DNA of 38,322 nt from Marivita geojedonensis (lineage in GTDB: Bacteria; Pseudomonadota; Alphaproteobacteria; Rhodobacterales; Rhodobacteraceae). The stretch covers positions 1 to 38,322 of the forward strand of contig NZ_JFKC01000029.1 of the NCBI RefSeq assembly GCF_002115805.1. The letters run 5' to 3'. The notes beneath the pieces were generated by a model. It saw only the letters and a program-made list of their open reading frames with translations, ran no database searches and was not told the DNA's origin. This document shows positions 6,835 through 15,979 of this stretch, in pieces; position 1 is the stretch's first letter, and each line of letters opens with the position of its first letter. The translations under genes and the position numbers were made by a program.

Positions 6835-7968
6835 TTGCCAAGATTCGACAGATATATGCTGTCGCAACTCATGGTCCTCTTTGGGTTCTTCTCGCTTGTG
6901 CTGGTGGCGGTCTATTGGGTCAACCGGGCGGTGGTGCTGTTTGACCGGCTTATTGCCGACGGTCACTCCGCAGCGGTCTTTCTCGAATTTACGGCACTGA
7001 GCCTGCCCAGCGTGATTGCGCTGGTGCTGCCGATGGCGTCGTTTGCGGCTGCGGTCTATGTCACCAACCGGCTGATGGTGGATTCAGAACTGACCGTGGT
7101 TCAGGCCACCGGGTACAGTCCGTGGCGGCTGTCCCGACCGGTGCTGATGTTCGGGCTGATCGTGGCGGTGATGATGTCGGCGCTGACGCATTTTCTGGTT
7201 CCCGCCTCTGTGGCACAGCTGAAAGAGCGCGAAGTCGAGATTTCCGGATCTGTGAGCGCGCGGCTCCTGCGCGAGGGCACGTTCCTGCACCCCGGCCCCG
7301 GCGTGACCTTCTTCATCCGGGAAATCACCCCCGAAGGCGAGTTGCGCGATGTGTACCTGTCTGACCGGCGGCGGGACGACCGGGAAGTGACCTATACTGC
7401 GGAACGGGCCTATGTCGGTCAGGCCGACGAAGGGCCCCGACTGGTGATGGTCAGCGGGCTGGCACAGACTCTGCGCACCGACACGCGGACGCTGTCGACA
7501 ACGATTTTCAAGGATTTCACATACGACATCAGCAACCTGATCGTTCAGAATCAGAACCTCAACCTGCGGCCCCGGCATCTGCCGACATGGGACATGATCA
7601 CCCGACCTCAAGAGATGGCAGACATGGTCAGCGTGCCTCTGGCACGGATCAATGAAGAACTGCATGGCCGGTTCCAGCAGGCGCTGCTGGGTCTCGTGGC
7701 GGCGCTGATCGGGTTTTCGACCCTGCTGACCGGCAGTTTCAGCCGGTTTGGAGTGGGCCGACAGATCGTCGTCGCGATCTTTCTGCTGGTTGTCGTCAAG
7801 CTTGTCGAAAGCGCGGTGACCGACCCGACCCGCAACAATGCGATGCTCTGGCCGTTGGTCTACCTGCCCTCATTGGTGGGGCTGGTCATGGCGGGCATCG
7901 TTCTGCATCTGGCAGCGCGTCCATTCCGGCAGCCCCGCAAAGCGGCAGCGGCAGAGGTGTCGGCATGA
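6835..7968 (+). CDS. lptF: LPS export ABC transporter permease LptF
   Basis: Inner-membrane permease of the LptB2FG complex that extracts lipopolysaccharide from the inner membrane. From the TTG at 6835 it has 377 residues, begins MPRFDRYMLSQLMVLFGFF, and shows the expected plan of N-terminal membrane helices, a periplasmic jellyroll domain (about 130-250) and C-terminal helices. I chose the TTG because GAAGGGG lies 7 bases upstream and because the family usually starts just before RFDRYML; an in-frame GTG at 6820 has no ribosome site. It overlaps lptG by 4 bases (ATGA), so they are translationally coupled. Confidence 0.93.
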   Translation: MPRFDRYMLSQLMVLFGFFSLVLVAVYWVNRAVVLFDRLIADGHSAAVFLEFTALSLPSVIALVLPMASFAAAVYVTNRLMVDSELTVVQATGYSPWRLSRPVLMFGLIVAVMMSALTHFLVPASVAQLKEREVEISGSVSARLLREGTFLHPGPGVTFFIREITPEGELRDVYLSDRRRDDREVTYTAERAYVGQADEGPRLVMVSGLAQTLRTDTRTLSTTIFKDFTYDISNLIVQNQNLNLRPRHLPTWDMITRPQEMADMVSVPLARINEELHGRFQQALLGLVAALIGFSTLLTGSFSRFGVGRQIVVAIFLLVVVKLVESAVTDPTRNNAMLWPLVYLPSLVGLVMAGIVLHLAARPFRQPRKAAAAEVSA

Positions 7969-9059
7969 CCCTGCATCTCTACTTCGCGCGCCGCTTCCTT
8001 TGGACATTCCTTGCGATCTTCGGGATTTTCTTCCTGTTCCAGGTGCTTCTCGATCTGGTGGAGCAGATCCGGCGTCTGGACAATTCGGTGAGCTTTGGCG
8101 AGGTGATGAAGCTGACGCTGCTGAACACACCGGAAGGCATGTACCAGATCCTGCCGCTGGTGATGATCCTGTCCTCCATCGCGCTTTTCGTGGCGCTGGC
8201 GCGGTCGTCGGAACTGGTCGTGGCCCGCGCAGCGGGGCGGTCGGGACTGGCGGCGCTGGTGGGGCCGATTGTGGTGGCTGCGGTGATCGGCGGGCTGGCG
8301 GTGGCGATGGGCAACCCGATTGTGGCGGCCACGTCGAAAGCCTATTCCGACCTGCGCGAGACCTATCGCAATGGCGGCACGTCCGCCCTGTCCATCGGGG
8401 CAGAAGGGCTGTGGCTGCGCCAGTCGGACCCACGCGGACAGACGGTGATCCGGGCCGCGCGGGCCAATACCAACGGGACGGTTCTTTATGACGTGATGTT
8501 CGTGGCCTATGCTGAAGGCGGCGGTCCGGTGCGCCGGATCGAGGCAGCAGAGGCAGAACTGGCGGACGGCGCGTGGACATTGCGCGAGGCGAAAGTCTGG
8601 CCACTGGTGGCGGGGGTGAACCCCGAGACCAATTCGGTACTGCATGACGAACTGATCGTGTCTTCGACCCTGACCGAAGACAGCATCAAGGACCGGTTCG
8701 GACGGCCTTCGGCCATTTCGGTCTGGGAGTTGCAGGGCTTCATCACCGATCTCGAAGACGCGGGCTTTTCGGCGCGGCGCCACGCGGTGTGGTTGCAGAT
8801 GGAACTTGCGCGACCGGTGTTCCTGATTTCGATGGTGCTGATCGGCGCGGCGTTCACCATGCGGCACAGCCGTATGGGCGGAACGGGAATTGCTGTTCTG
8901 TCGGCGGTTCTTCTTGGTTTTTCATTATATTACGTGCGGAACTTCGCGCAGATTCTGGGTGAGAACGGCCAGCTGAACCCGCTGGCCGCTGCCTGGGTGC
9001 CACCGCTTGCGTCGGTGCTTCTGGCGCTTGGCCTGATCCTGCACCGGGAGGACGGATGA
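7965..9059 (+). CDS. lptG: LPS export ABC transporter permease LptG
   Basis: Partner permease of LptF; 364 residues with the same YjgP/YjgQ architecture: N-terminal helices (LYFARRFLWTFLAIFGIFFLFQ), a periplasmic domain, and C-terminal helices including the last segment near LASVLLALGLIL. Start and stop codons overlap those of both neighbours (ATGA with lptF, ATGATG with lptD). The ATPase LptB is not in the window, as is usual when it is encoded elsewhere. The F-G-D order suggests coordinated supply of the inner- and outer-membrane parts of the bridge. Confidence 0.94.
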   Translation: MTLHLYFARRFLWTFLAIFGIFFLFQVLLDLVEQIRRLDNSVSFGEVMKLTLLNTPEGMYQILPLVMILSSIALFVALARSSELVVARAAGRSGLAALVGPIVVAAVIGGLAVAMGNPIVAATSKAYSDLRETYRNGGTSALSIGAEGLWLRQSDPRGQTVIRAARANTNGTVLYDVMFVAYAEGGGPVRRIEAAEAELADGAWTLREAKVWPLVAGVNPETNSVLHDELIVSSTLTEDSIKDRFGRPSAISVWELQGFITDLEDAGFSARRHAVWLQMELARPVFLISMVLIGAAFTMRHSRMGGTGIAVLSAVLLGFSLYYVRNFAQILGENGQLNPLAAAWVPPLASVLLALGLILHREDG

Positions 9060-11212
9060 TGCGGTTCGCCCTGTTTGCAGTCCTGCTGGCACTGGCGGTT
9101 GCGTCCGGACCGGCGCGCGCGCAATCCGGTGACGTGATGCTGCTGGCCGATCAGGTGCTGGTGCAGCAGGGCGGAGACAGGCTGATTGCGACAGGAAACG
9201 TCGAGGCCCTGCATCAGGGCACGCGGCTGACCGCATCCTCGATCATCTACGACCGCGCGAACAACTCACTTGAGATACAGGGGCCGATCAGGATCACCCA
9301 GCCGAACGGTGACGTGCTGACGGCAACGCAGGCGGAACTCGACCAGGGGTTTGAAAACGGCCTTCTGGAAAGCGCGCGCTTTGTGCTGGACGAGCAGTTG
9401 CAGATCGCCTCGGCGCGTGCGGCACGGGTCGAGGGCCGCTACACCGCCATGAGCCAGGTCGCGGCGACCTCCTGTCAGGTCTGCGGCAGCGAAGGCCCGC
9501 CCCTCTGGGCCATCCGGGCCAGCCGTGTGGTACACGATTCCGAGGAACGGCAGATCTATTTCGATGACGCGCAGCTTCGGGTGCTGGGTGTGCCGGTGTT
9601 CTACATTCCCCGCCTGCGTCTGCCTGATCCGACGTTGAAACGGGCACAGGGCTTTCTGATTCCGGAACTCAAGACCTCGACCCTGCTGGGGTTCGGGATC
9701 AAACTGCCCTACTTCATCCCGCTGGGCGACCATGCCGACGTGACGCTGACGCCCTACCTGTCGCCCATCACCCGAACGCTTGAACTGCGCTACCGGCACG
9801 CTTTCCGGAATGGCGACATCACCGTGAACGGCGCGGTCAGCCGCGACACGCTGGAAAGCGGCACCGCCCGCGGACTGCTTTTTGCCGAAGGGGCGTTCCG
9901 CCTGCCCCGCGATTTCCGCCTGTCCTTCGACATCGAGGCGGTGTCGGATGACGCATACCTCAACGACTACAACAGCGAATTCAAAAAGGACCGTCTGGAC
10001 AGTGCGCTGACTCTGTCGCGGGCCAAGCGGGACAGTTTCTTCTCCACAAGCCTGATCCACTACGAAAGCCTGACGGATGGCGAAAACAACGCCACCCAGC
10101 CGACCATTATCGGCGATCTGCGCTACAATCGGCGCTTTTTCCCAAAGCGCATGGGGGGCGAGGTGAGGCTGGGATTCCAGCTGCACGGACACTACCGCTA
10201 TTCCGATACGGATATTGACGGCAGCGATGCCGATCTGGTGGTCGATGGGCGCGATGTGGCGCGGGCCAATCTGGACCTGAGCTGGCGCGACCGCTGGACC
10301 CTGCCGGGCGGCCTGAGGGCCGGAGCGATCACTCAGCTTTGGGTCGATCATTTCTTTGTCGAACAGGACGCGACGGCCGAAGACGACTATACCGAGGTGA
10401 CCCCTGCGGCCTCGGTCGAACTGCGCTGGCCCTGGGTCAATCAGACGGCAGACGGCGGACGGGTGCTGTTCGAACCGGTCGCACAGCTTGGCTGGATCGG
10501 CGGCGAACGCTCGGGCGTGCCCAATGACGAAAGCACACGTGTTGAATTTGACGAGGGCAACCTGTTGGCCCTGTCGCGCTTTCCCGCACCTGACCGGCGC
10601 GAACGCGGTCTGATCGGGGCGGCCGGTCTGCGCTGGATGCGGCAGGATCCCGAGGGCTGGCGCGCATCGCTGACGCTGGGCCGGGTCTGGCGCGATGAAC
10701 TGGACGGTGCATTCTCCCGCTCGTCCGGTCTCGACAGTACCGCGTCGGACTGGCTGATCGCCGGGCAGTTTGCACATAAGAACGGGATACAGCTTCTGGC
10801 GCGTGGGCTTTACGACACCACCGACGCCCGTTTCACCAAGGCAGAGATGCGCGCCAACGTGACCCGCGACCGCTATGCGCTGGGGGCATCCTACATTCTG
10901 TTGACCACCGATACGCTGGAAGACCGTGAAGATGCGCAGTCCCAATGGCGGCTGAATGGCCGTTACCAGGTCGACCGGAACTGGACCGCAACCGGCACAA
11001 CCCGCTACGACATTGCCGAAGGGCAGTTTCTCAGGGCGGGTGTCGGTGCAGAATACCGCAACGAATGTGTCGCGGTGGACTTTTCGGTCTCGCGCAGCTT
11101 TGCCTCTTCCACTAACCTTGAACCATCTACCGATTTCGGCCTGACCGTCGCGCTGACAGGGTTCAGCACCGGCGGCAGCGGCAAGGAGTACCGCCGTTCA
11201 TGCAGCTACTGA
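9056..11212 (+). CDS. lptD: LPS-assembly outer-membrane protein LptD
   Basis: Outer-membrane beta-barrel that inserts LPS into the outer leaflet; 718 residues. It has a signal peptide (MMRFALFAVLLALAVASGPARA), an LptA/OstA-like periplasmic domain at about 25-140, and then a long barrel region of alternating aromatic strands. The mature protein has four cysteines: Cys140 and Cys143 after the OstA domain, and Cys671 and Cys716 near the C-terminus. This is compatible with the two inter-domain disulfides known in E. coli LptD, although the pairing is inferred. GGGAGG precedes the start, which overlaps the lptG stop. The 3' end overlaps surA by 13 bases. Confidence 0.94.
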   Translation: MMRFALFAVLLALAVASGPARAQSGDVMLLADQVLVQQGGDRLIATGNVEALHQGTRLTASSIIYDRANNSLEIQGPIRITQPNGDVLTATQAELDQGFENGLLESARFVLDEQLQIASARAARVEGRYTAMSQVAATSCQVCGSEGPPLWAIRASRVVHDSEERQIYFDDAQLRVLGVPVFYIPRLRLPDPTLKRAQGFLIPELKTSTLLGFGIKLPYFIPLGDHADVTLTPYLSPITRTLELRYRHAFRNGDITVNGAVSRDTLESGTARGLLFAEGAFRLPRDFRLSFDIEAVSDDAYLNDYNSEFKKDRLDSALTLSRAKRDSFFSTSLIHYESLTDGENNATQPTIIGDLRYNRRFFPKRMGGEVRLGFQLHGHYRYSDTDIDGSDADLVVDGRDVARANLDLSWRDRWTLPGGLRAGAITQLWVDHFFVEQDATAEDDYTEVTPAASVELRWPWVNQTADGGRVLFEPVAQLGWIGGERSGVPNDESTRVEFDEGNLLALSRFPAPDRRERGLIGAAGLRWMRQDPEGWRASLTLGRVWRDELDGAFSRSSGLDSTASDWLIAGQFAHKNGIQLLARGLYDTTDARFTKAEMRANVTRDRYALGASYILLTTDTLEDREDAQSQWRLNGRYQVDRNWTATGTTRYDIAEGQFLRAGVGAEYRNECVAVDFSVSRSFASSTNLEPSTDFGLTVALTGFSTGGSGKEYRRSCSY

Positions 11213-12429
11213 CCACGTCCATCCGCAAACTGAGTGCGCTTGCTCTTGGTGTAACGCTGGCCTTTGGCCCTGTAACCGCTGAGGCGCAGAACCTTTTTGC
11301 CCCGGCCATCCGCATCAATGACAGCGTTGTGACGGCCTACGAGCTGCAACAGCGCGCCCGGATGCTGACGGTGCTGAACGCACCGGGCAACCCGCAGGAC
11401 GTGGCCCGCGAGCAGTTGATCGATGACCGGCTGCGTATTCAGGCCGCAGAAGCCGCGGGCATCGTGCCGACGCCGGAAGAGGTTCTGGACGGGATGGAGG
11501 AGTTCGCACAGCGGGCCAACCTGACCCGTGACGAGTTCATCCAGGCGCTTGAGGCCAACGGCGTCGCGGCGCAGACGTTCCGCGATTTCGTGCGCGCCGG
11601 TCTCAGCTGGCGTCTGCTGGTGCAGGCGCGGTTTACCGGGCGGGTGAACCTGTCCGAAGCGGAAATCGACCGCGCGCTGGGCGCGTCGGGCGGATCGGCG
11701 GTGCGTGTGCTGCTGTCGGAAATCATCATGCCCGCCCCGCCGCCGCAGGCCGAAGCCGCGCGCGAACGGGCCGAACGGATCAGTCAGATCACATCGGAAT
11801 CCGAGTTCTCCGCGCAGGCGCGGCGCTATTCCGCCACAGCGAGCCGTGGTGCCGGGGGCCGTCTGCCGTGGCAGAACCTTGAAGACCTGCCGCCTGTCCT
11901 GCGCCCGCTGGTGCTGGCACTTGCGCCGGGTGAAGTGACGGACCCGATTCCGATACCGAATGCCATTGCGCTGTTCCAGCTTCGCGGCATCGAAGAAACC
12001 GGCTTCACCCCGCCGACCTACTCTGCCATCGAGTACGCGGCCTACTACATGCCGGGCGGGCGGTCTGATGCGACGCTGGCGCAGGCGCGCGTGCTGCAAA
12101 GCAAGGTGGACCGCTGCGACGACCTTTACGGTGTCGCCAAAGGTCAGCCGGAAGAGGTTCTCGAGCGGAAGGCTCTGCCCCCGGCAGAGATCCCGACCGA
12201 CATCGCGTTCGAACTGTCCAAGCTCGACCCCGGCGAGGTGTCGACCGCACTGACCCGGTCGAACGGTCAGACACTGGTGTTTCTGATGCTCTGCGGCCGC
12301 ACTGGCGAAATGAGCGAGGATGTGGATCGCGACCAGTTTGCCCTGGGCCTGCGCAACCAGCGTCTGCAATCTCTTGCCGAAAGCTATCTGTCGCAACTGC
12401 GCGCCGACGCCCGCATCATCGAGCAATGA
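11200..12429 (+). CDS. surA: Periplasmic chaperone / peptidyl-prolyl isomerase SurA
   Basis: A 409-residue SurA-type chaperone that escorts outer-membrane proteins to the BAM complex. It has a signal peptide ending near AEA at about residue 29, a SurA_N helical domain (about 40-160), one recognisable parvulin domain (about 165-270, with FSAQARRYSATASRGAGGRLPWQ), and a C-terminal segment. E. coli SurA has two parvulin domains; only one is obvious here, which is common in alphaproteobacteria. The position directly after lptD, itself a SurA client in E. coli, fits the job. It overlaps lptD by 13 bases and pdxA by 4. Confidence 0.92.
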   Translation: MQLLTTSIRKLSALALGVTLAFGPVTAEAQNLFAPAIRINDSVVTAYELQQRARMLTVLNAPGNPQDVAREQLIDDRLRIQAAEAAGIVPTPEEVLDGMEEFAQRANLTRDEFIQALEANGVAAQTFRDFVRAGLSWRLLVQARFTGRVNLSEAEIDRALGASGGSAVRVLLSEIIMPAPPPQAEAARERAERISQITSESEFSAQARRYSATASRGAGGRLPWQNLEDLPPVLRPLVLALAPGEVTDPIPIPNAIALFQLRGIEETGFTPPTYSAIEYAAYYMPGGRSDATLAQARVLQSKVDRCDDLYGVAKGQPEEVLERKALPPAEIPTDIAFELSKLDPGEVSTALTRSNGQTLVFLMLCGRTGEMSEDVDRDQFALGLRNQRLQSLAESYLSQLRADARIIEQ

Positions 12430-13394
12430 CCACAGCGCCCATTGCCCTGACCATCGGGGAGCCTGCCGGGATCGGCCCCGAGCTTGCCGGTATGGCATGG
12501 GACGCGCTGCGCGGCGAGGTGCCGTTTTTCCTGATCGGAGATCCGGCGCACCTGCCCGAAGGCACCGACTGGGTCGAGATCGCAGCGCCTGATGAAGTGT
12601 CGGCGCACAGCACCGCCCTGCCCGTCCTGCCGCATCGTTTTGACGGTCCGCGCGTGCCGGGCGTGGCGCAGCCTGCGCAGGCCAAGGTCGTGGTGGCGGT
12701 GATCGAACGCGCGGTGGCGCTGGCCTCGTCCGGGAAGGTCGGTGGCATCTGCACGCTGCCGATCCACAAGCAGGCACTTCAGGAAGGCGCAGGGTTCGGC
12801 TTTCCCGGCCATACCGAGTTTCTGGCCCATCTCTGCGACACACAGGATGTGGTGATGATGCTCGCGGGGCCGCAACTGCGCGTGGTGCCGGTGACGATCC
12901 ACATTCCGCTGTCGGAGGTGACATCCGCGCTGACGCCGGAGTTGCTGGAGACCCGTATCCGCATCACCCATGACGCGCTGGTGGCGCAGTTCGGCATCGG
13001 TGCGCCCCGGCTGGCGGTGGCGGGTCTGAACCCGCACGCAGGCGAAGGCGGCCGCATGGGGCGCGAAGAGATCGAGGTGATCACCCCGTTGCTGGAGCGG
13101 TTGCGGGCCGACGGCATGACGATTGCCGGGCCTCTGTCCGCCGACACGATGTTTCATGCCGCGGCCCGCACCGGCTATGATGCCGCGATCTGCATGTATC
13201 ACGATCAGGCGCTGATCCCGATCAAGACGCTGGATTTCGACCGGGGCGTGAATGTCACGCTGGGCCTGCCGATCATCCGCACGTCGCCGGATCACGGCAC
13301 GGCGTTCGATATTGCGGGGACCGGGAAAGCCAATCCGACCTCGACCATCGAGGCGCTGCGGATGGCTTGGCGGATGGCCAGCGCGCGGTCCTGA
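12426..13394 (+). CDS. pdxA: 4-hydroxythreonine-4-phosphate dehydrogenase
   Basis: A 322-residue NAD(P)-dependent enzyme of pyridoxal-5'-phosphate synthesis (DXP-dependent route). Family signatures include TIGEPAGIGPEL at the N-terminus and metal-binding histidines in the GFPGHTEFLA, LNPHAGEGG and MYHDQALIPIK regions. Its ATG overlaps the surA stop. The lptD-surA-pdxA-rsmA order is the same as in enterobacteria, so it is an ancient linkage rather than a functional pathway grouping. Confidence 0.95.
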   Translation: MTTAPIALTIGEPAGIGPELAGMAWDALRGEVPFFLIGDPAHLPEGTDWVEIAAPDEVSAHSTALPVLPHRFDGPRVPGVAQPAQAKVVVAVIERAVALASSGKVGGICTLPIHKQALQEGAGFGFPGHTEFLAHLCDTQDVVMMLAGPQLRVVPVTIHIPLSEVTSALTPELLETRIRITHDALVAQFGIGAPRLAVAGLNPHAGEGGRMGREEIEVITPLLERLRADGMTIAGPLSADTMFHAAARTGYDAAICMYHDQALIPIKTLDFDRGVNVTLGLPIIRTSPDHGTAFDIAGTGKANPTSTIEALRMAWRMASARS

Positions 13395-13418
13395 AGGGTG
13401 CGCAAACGGATGGAACGG

Positions 13419-13446
13419 TATTTGCATATTTTCGAAAAGAAGAAGC
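13419..13446. other. Roseobacter-style extragenic motif between pdxA and rsmA
   Basis: The 82-bp pdxA-rsmA gap holds the AT-rich block TATTTGCATATTTTCGAAAA followed by GAAGAAG. I recall similar 'TATTT..TATTTT..AAAAGAAGAAG' blocks as common extragenic sequences in Rhodobacteraceae, but this is from memory and not checked. Its role is unknown. The rsmA ribosome site (CCGGAGGC) lies downstream of it. Confidence 0.25.
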
Positions 13447-13476
13447 AGGGGTGGCGCTCTGTAACCGGAGGCTGTC

Positions 13477-14313
13477 ATGGCGGCGATTGACGGGTTGCCC
13501 CCCCTGCGCGAGGTGATCGCGATCCACGGGCTGAGCGCGAAGAAGTCGCTGGGGCAGAACTTTCTGCTGGACCTGAACCTGACCGCCAAGATCGCGCGGC
13601 AGGCGGGCGATCTGACCGGCATGGATGTGCTTGAGGTCGGGCCCGGCCCCGGCGGTCTGACGCGCGGGCTGCTGGCCGAAGGCGCGCGCAAGGTGCTGGC
13701 GGTCGAGAAAGACGCACGCTGCCTGCCTGCGCTGGCCGAGATTGCGGACGCATATCCGGGACGGCTCGAGGTAATCGAGGGGGACGCGCTGGAGGTGGAC
13801 GCGCTGGCGCATCTGACACCGCCGATCGCGATTTGCGCCAACCTGCCTTACAATGTGGGTACCGAACTTCTGGTGCGCTGGCTGACCCCTGCGACGTGGC
13901 CACCGGTCTGGGACAGTCTGACGCTGATGTTCCAGAAAGAGGTGGCAGAGCGGATCGTGGCGCAGCCGGGATCGAAAGCCTACGGCCGGTTGGCGGTGTT
14001 GGCGCAATGGCGCTGCGATGTGCAGATTGCGATGCACCTGCCCCCCGAAGCCTTTACGCCGCCCCCGAAGGTCAGTTCGGCGGTGGTCCACCTGCGCGCC
14101 CTGCCCAAACCCCGGTTCGAGGCGGATGCAAAGGTTCTGGAACGGGTTGTCGCCGCCGCGTTCAACCAGCGGCGCAAGATGCTGCGTGCCTCACTCAAGG
14201 CGCTGTCCCCCGAAATCGAAGACCATCTGAACGCCGTGGGGATTCCGCCGACCGAACGGGCAGAACGGGTGTCTGTCGAAGGGTTCTGTGCGCTGGCGCG
14301 GCAACTGGCCTGA
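13477..14313 (+). CDS. rsmA: 16S rRNA (adenine1518/1519-N6)-dimethyltransferase
   Basis: A 278-residue KsgA/RsmA methyltransferase that dimethylates two adjacent adenines in helix 45 of 16S rRNA during 30S maturation. Motifs: [11 protein letters not shown] at the N-terminus, SAM-binding [14 protein letters not shown] near 54-66, and the catalytic NLPYNV at 122-127. The C-terminal domain has [13 protein letters not shown], typical of the family. CGGAGG lies 8 bases before the ATG. It is the last gene of the lpt-surA-pdxA-rsmA series and ends at a strong terminator. Confidence 0.95.
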   Translation: MAAIDGLPPLREVIAIHGLSAKKSLGQNFLLDLNLTAKIARQAGDLTGMDVLEVGPGPGGLTRGLLAEGARKVLAVEKDARCLPALAEIADAYPGRLEVIEGDALEVDALAHLTPPIAICANLPYNVGTELLVRWLTPATWPPVWDSLTLMFQKEVAERIVAQPGSKAYGRLAVLAQWRCDVQIAMHLPPEAFTPPPKVSSAVVHLRALPKPRFEADAKVLERVVAAAFNQRRKMLRASLKALSPEIEDHLNAVGIPPTERAERVSVEGFCALARQLA

Positions 14314-14335
14314 CAGGCGCAGAAACCAAGAACGA

Positions 14336-14363
14336 AAAAAGGCGGGGGAGCCCCCGCCTTTTT
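14336..14363. terminator. Bidirectional intrinsic terminator
   Basis: AAAAAGGCGGGGG at 14336-14348 pairs perfectly with CCCCCGCCTTTTT at 14351-14363 around a 2-base AG centre. T-runs on both strands serve rsmA (plus) and the convergent DUF4167 gene (minus), whose stop codon is immediately to its right. Confidence 0.92.
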
Positions 14364-14364
14364 C

Positions 14365-14925
14365 TTATTCGGCTGCGTCCGGCGTCGGCGCCTCTGCCGC
14401 AGGTTCGGCTGCGCTGTCCTGCGGTTCGGCCTTCTTGCGCGGCTTGCGCGGTGCGCGCGGCTTCTTGGGTTTTTCCTCGGCCTTTGCCTCGGGCGTCTCG
14501 ACCAGATTGCTGTCGGCAGTGTCTTCTGCAGACGTGTCGATCACATCCGGCTGCGGCGCGCTTGCCGGGTCATCGCCGGGCTGGTCCTGTTCGGAGCGCG
14601 CTGCACGGTCTGCATCACGCTGCGCCTGACGTTCGCGGTTCTCACGCTCCTGCTGTTCGCGGCGCGCATCCTGTTCGCGCTGCGCTTCGCTCAACAGGCG
14701 CATGTAATGTTCTGCGTGCTGCTGGAAGTTTTCAGCGTTGACGCGGTCGTTGCTCAACTGCGCATCGCGCGCGAGCTGGTTGTACTTGTCAATGATCTGC
14801 TGCGGAGTACCGCGCACCTTTCCTTCGGGACCGGAGCTGTCAAATACACGATTTACGACATTGCCGACGGAATTCGAGCGATTGCGGTTGTTCTTATTCC
14901 GCGAACGTTTGTTTGAGGAACGCAT
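14365..14925 (-). CDS. DUF4167 domain protein
   Basis: A 186-residue protein with the conserved alphaproteobacterial DUF4167 region at the N-terminus: an Arg/Asn/Lys-rich start (MRSSNKRSRNKNNRNRS), then VNRVFDSSGPEGKVRGTPQQIIDKYNQLARDA and FQQHAEHYMRLLSEA (to about residue 80). A Glu/Arg/Gln-rich, probably coiled-coil stretch follows (80-125), and then a low-complexity Ala/Pro/Glu/Lys tail with a KKPRAPRKPRKK basic patch. The basic ends suggest nucleic-acid binding, but no function is established. It lies downstream of prfA-prmC after a 205-bp gap in which I see no gene. Confidence 0.88.
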   Translation of the reverse strand: MRSSNKRSRNKNNRNRSNSVGNVVNRVFDSSGPEGKVRGTPQQIIDKYNQLARDAQLSNDRVNAENFQQHAEHYMRLLSEAQREQDARREQQERENRERQAQRDADRAARSEQDQPGDDPASAPQPDVIDTSAEDTADSNLVETPEAKAEEKPKKPRAPRKPRKKAEPQDSAAEPAAEAPTPDAAE

Positions 14926-15130
14926 TTGTTACTTTTCAGCCTTCTTTCAGCTGTTTTTGCGATTGCTGTGTGCGCTTCGTGCGCGGGTCCTGTGCAATTG
15001 CATCCATGTACGGGCTTACCATCGCGCGTGAGGGGTCAACCCAGCCTCGACCGCTGCGATGTCACTGAGTAATCATGTCCGCACGCCGCTTACAAGCATA
15101 ATTTGCCGCGAATGGTTCGGATTTTGCCAA

Positions 15131-15979
15131 TTATGGGTCGGTTTGCAGCAGGAATTCGCCAGAAACGACACGATCGCGGCCATCGAGGTCCGGATGGACA
15201 GCCACATTGCCAAACCCCGCCCGGACAAAAAGCGCCGACACCGCCGTACCCTGCGTCGGACCGATCTCGACGATCAGGCGACCGCCGGGGACCAGGTATA
15301 GCCCCGCGCCCTGCGTAATCGCCCGATAGGCGCTGAGCCCATCGGCATGGTCGGTCAGCGCCATCTGCGGCTCATGCGCAAGTTCGGGGGCCAGCGACGG
15401 CATTTCGTCCAGCGCGATATAGGGCGGGTTCGACACGATCAGGTCGAACCGGGCGTTCTGCGGCACCGCGTCGAACCACGCGCCCTGCGCGAATTCGATC
15501 CGATCCAACAGGCCCAGACCCTGTGCGTTCTCCCGAGCGACGGCAAGCGCGTCTGCGCTGAGGTCGGTGGCAAGCCCTGTGGTTCCGGGCCGTTCGGCCA
15601 GCAGGCTCAGAAGGATGCAGCCTGAGCCGGCGCCGAGATCGAGAACACGTGAGAATCGGCCCGCAAGCACCTGTTCCACAAGGATTTCCGTTTCCGGCCT
15701 TGGGTCGAGGACGGCGGGGGTTACAAGGTAGTCCCGGCCAAAGAACGCTCGACGCCCGATCAGGTGAGACACGGGTTCGCGCGACACGCGGCGGGTGATG
15801 AGGCCATCGAAAACCCTCGCCTGATCCTCTGACAGCGGGTCGGGAAGGACCAGTGTCAGGCGTCCCGAGGGAACCTCCAGCACATGCGCCAGCAGGCGTC
15901 GGGCATCGCGGGCAGGATCGTCTATACCGGCCTCTTTCAGGCGCGCCACGGCGTGCCGCAGCGCCTCGGCCCCTGTCAT
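15131..15979 (-). CDS. prmC: Release factor N5-glutamine methyltransferase
   Basis: A 282-residue HemK/PrmC methyltransferase that methylates the glutamine of the GGQ motif in RF1 and RF2. The N-terminal helical domain recognises the release factor. The SAM motif is [14 protein letters not shown], and the catalytic NPPYIAL is at about residues 190-196. It overlaps its substrate gene prfA by 4 bases (ATGA), a direct functional pairing. Confidence 0.95.
   Translation of the reverse strand: MTGAEALRHAVARLKEAGIDDPARDARRLLAHVLEVPSGRLTLVLPDPLSEDQARVFDGLITRRVSREPVSHLIGRRAFFGRDYLVTPAVLDPRPETEILVEQVLAGRFSRVLDLGAGSGCILLSLLAERPGTTGLATDLSADALAVARENAQGLGLLDRIEFAQGAWFDAVPQNARFDLIVSNPPYIALDEMPSLAPELAHEPQMALTDHADGLSAYRAITQGAGLYLVPGGRLIVEIGPTQGTAVSALFVRAGFGNVAVHPDLDGRDRVVSGEFLLQTDP

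Noticed and set aside
9266-10945. 559-codon minus-strand frame across lptD
   Set aside because: Typical high-GC shadow frame: no ribosome site, low-complexity composition, and lptD on the other strand has signal peptide, domains and coupled neighbours.
11206-13841. Two long minus-strand frames across surA, pdxA and rsmA
   Set aside because: Antisense to three well-supported genes; Arg/Ala/Pro/His-rich without motifs.
14926-15130. Possible small gene between the DUF4167 gene and prmC
   Set aside because: Frames here are short, lack ribosome sites and overlap prmC's 3' end; more likely promoter or leader DNA.
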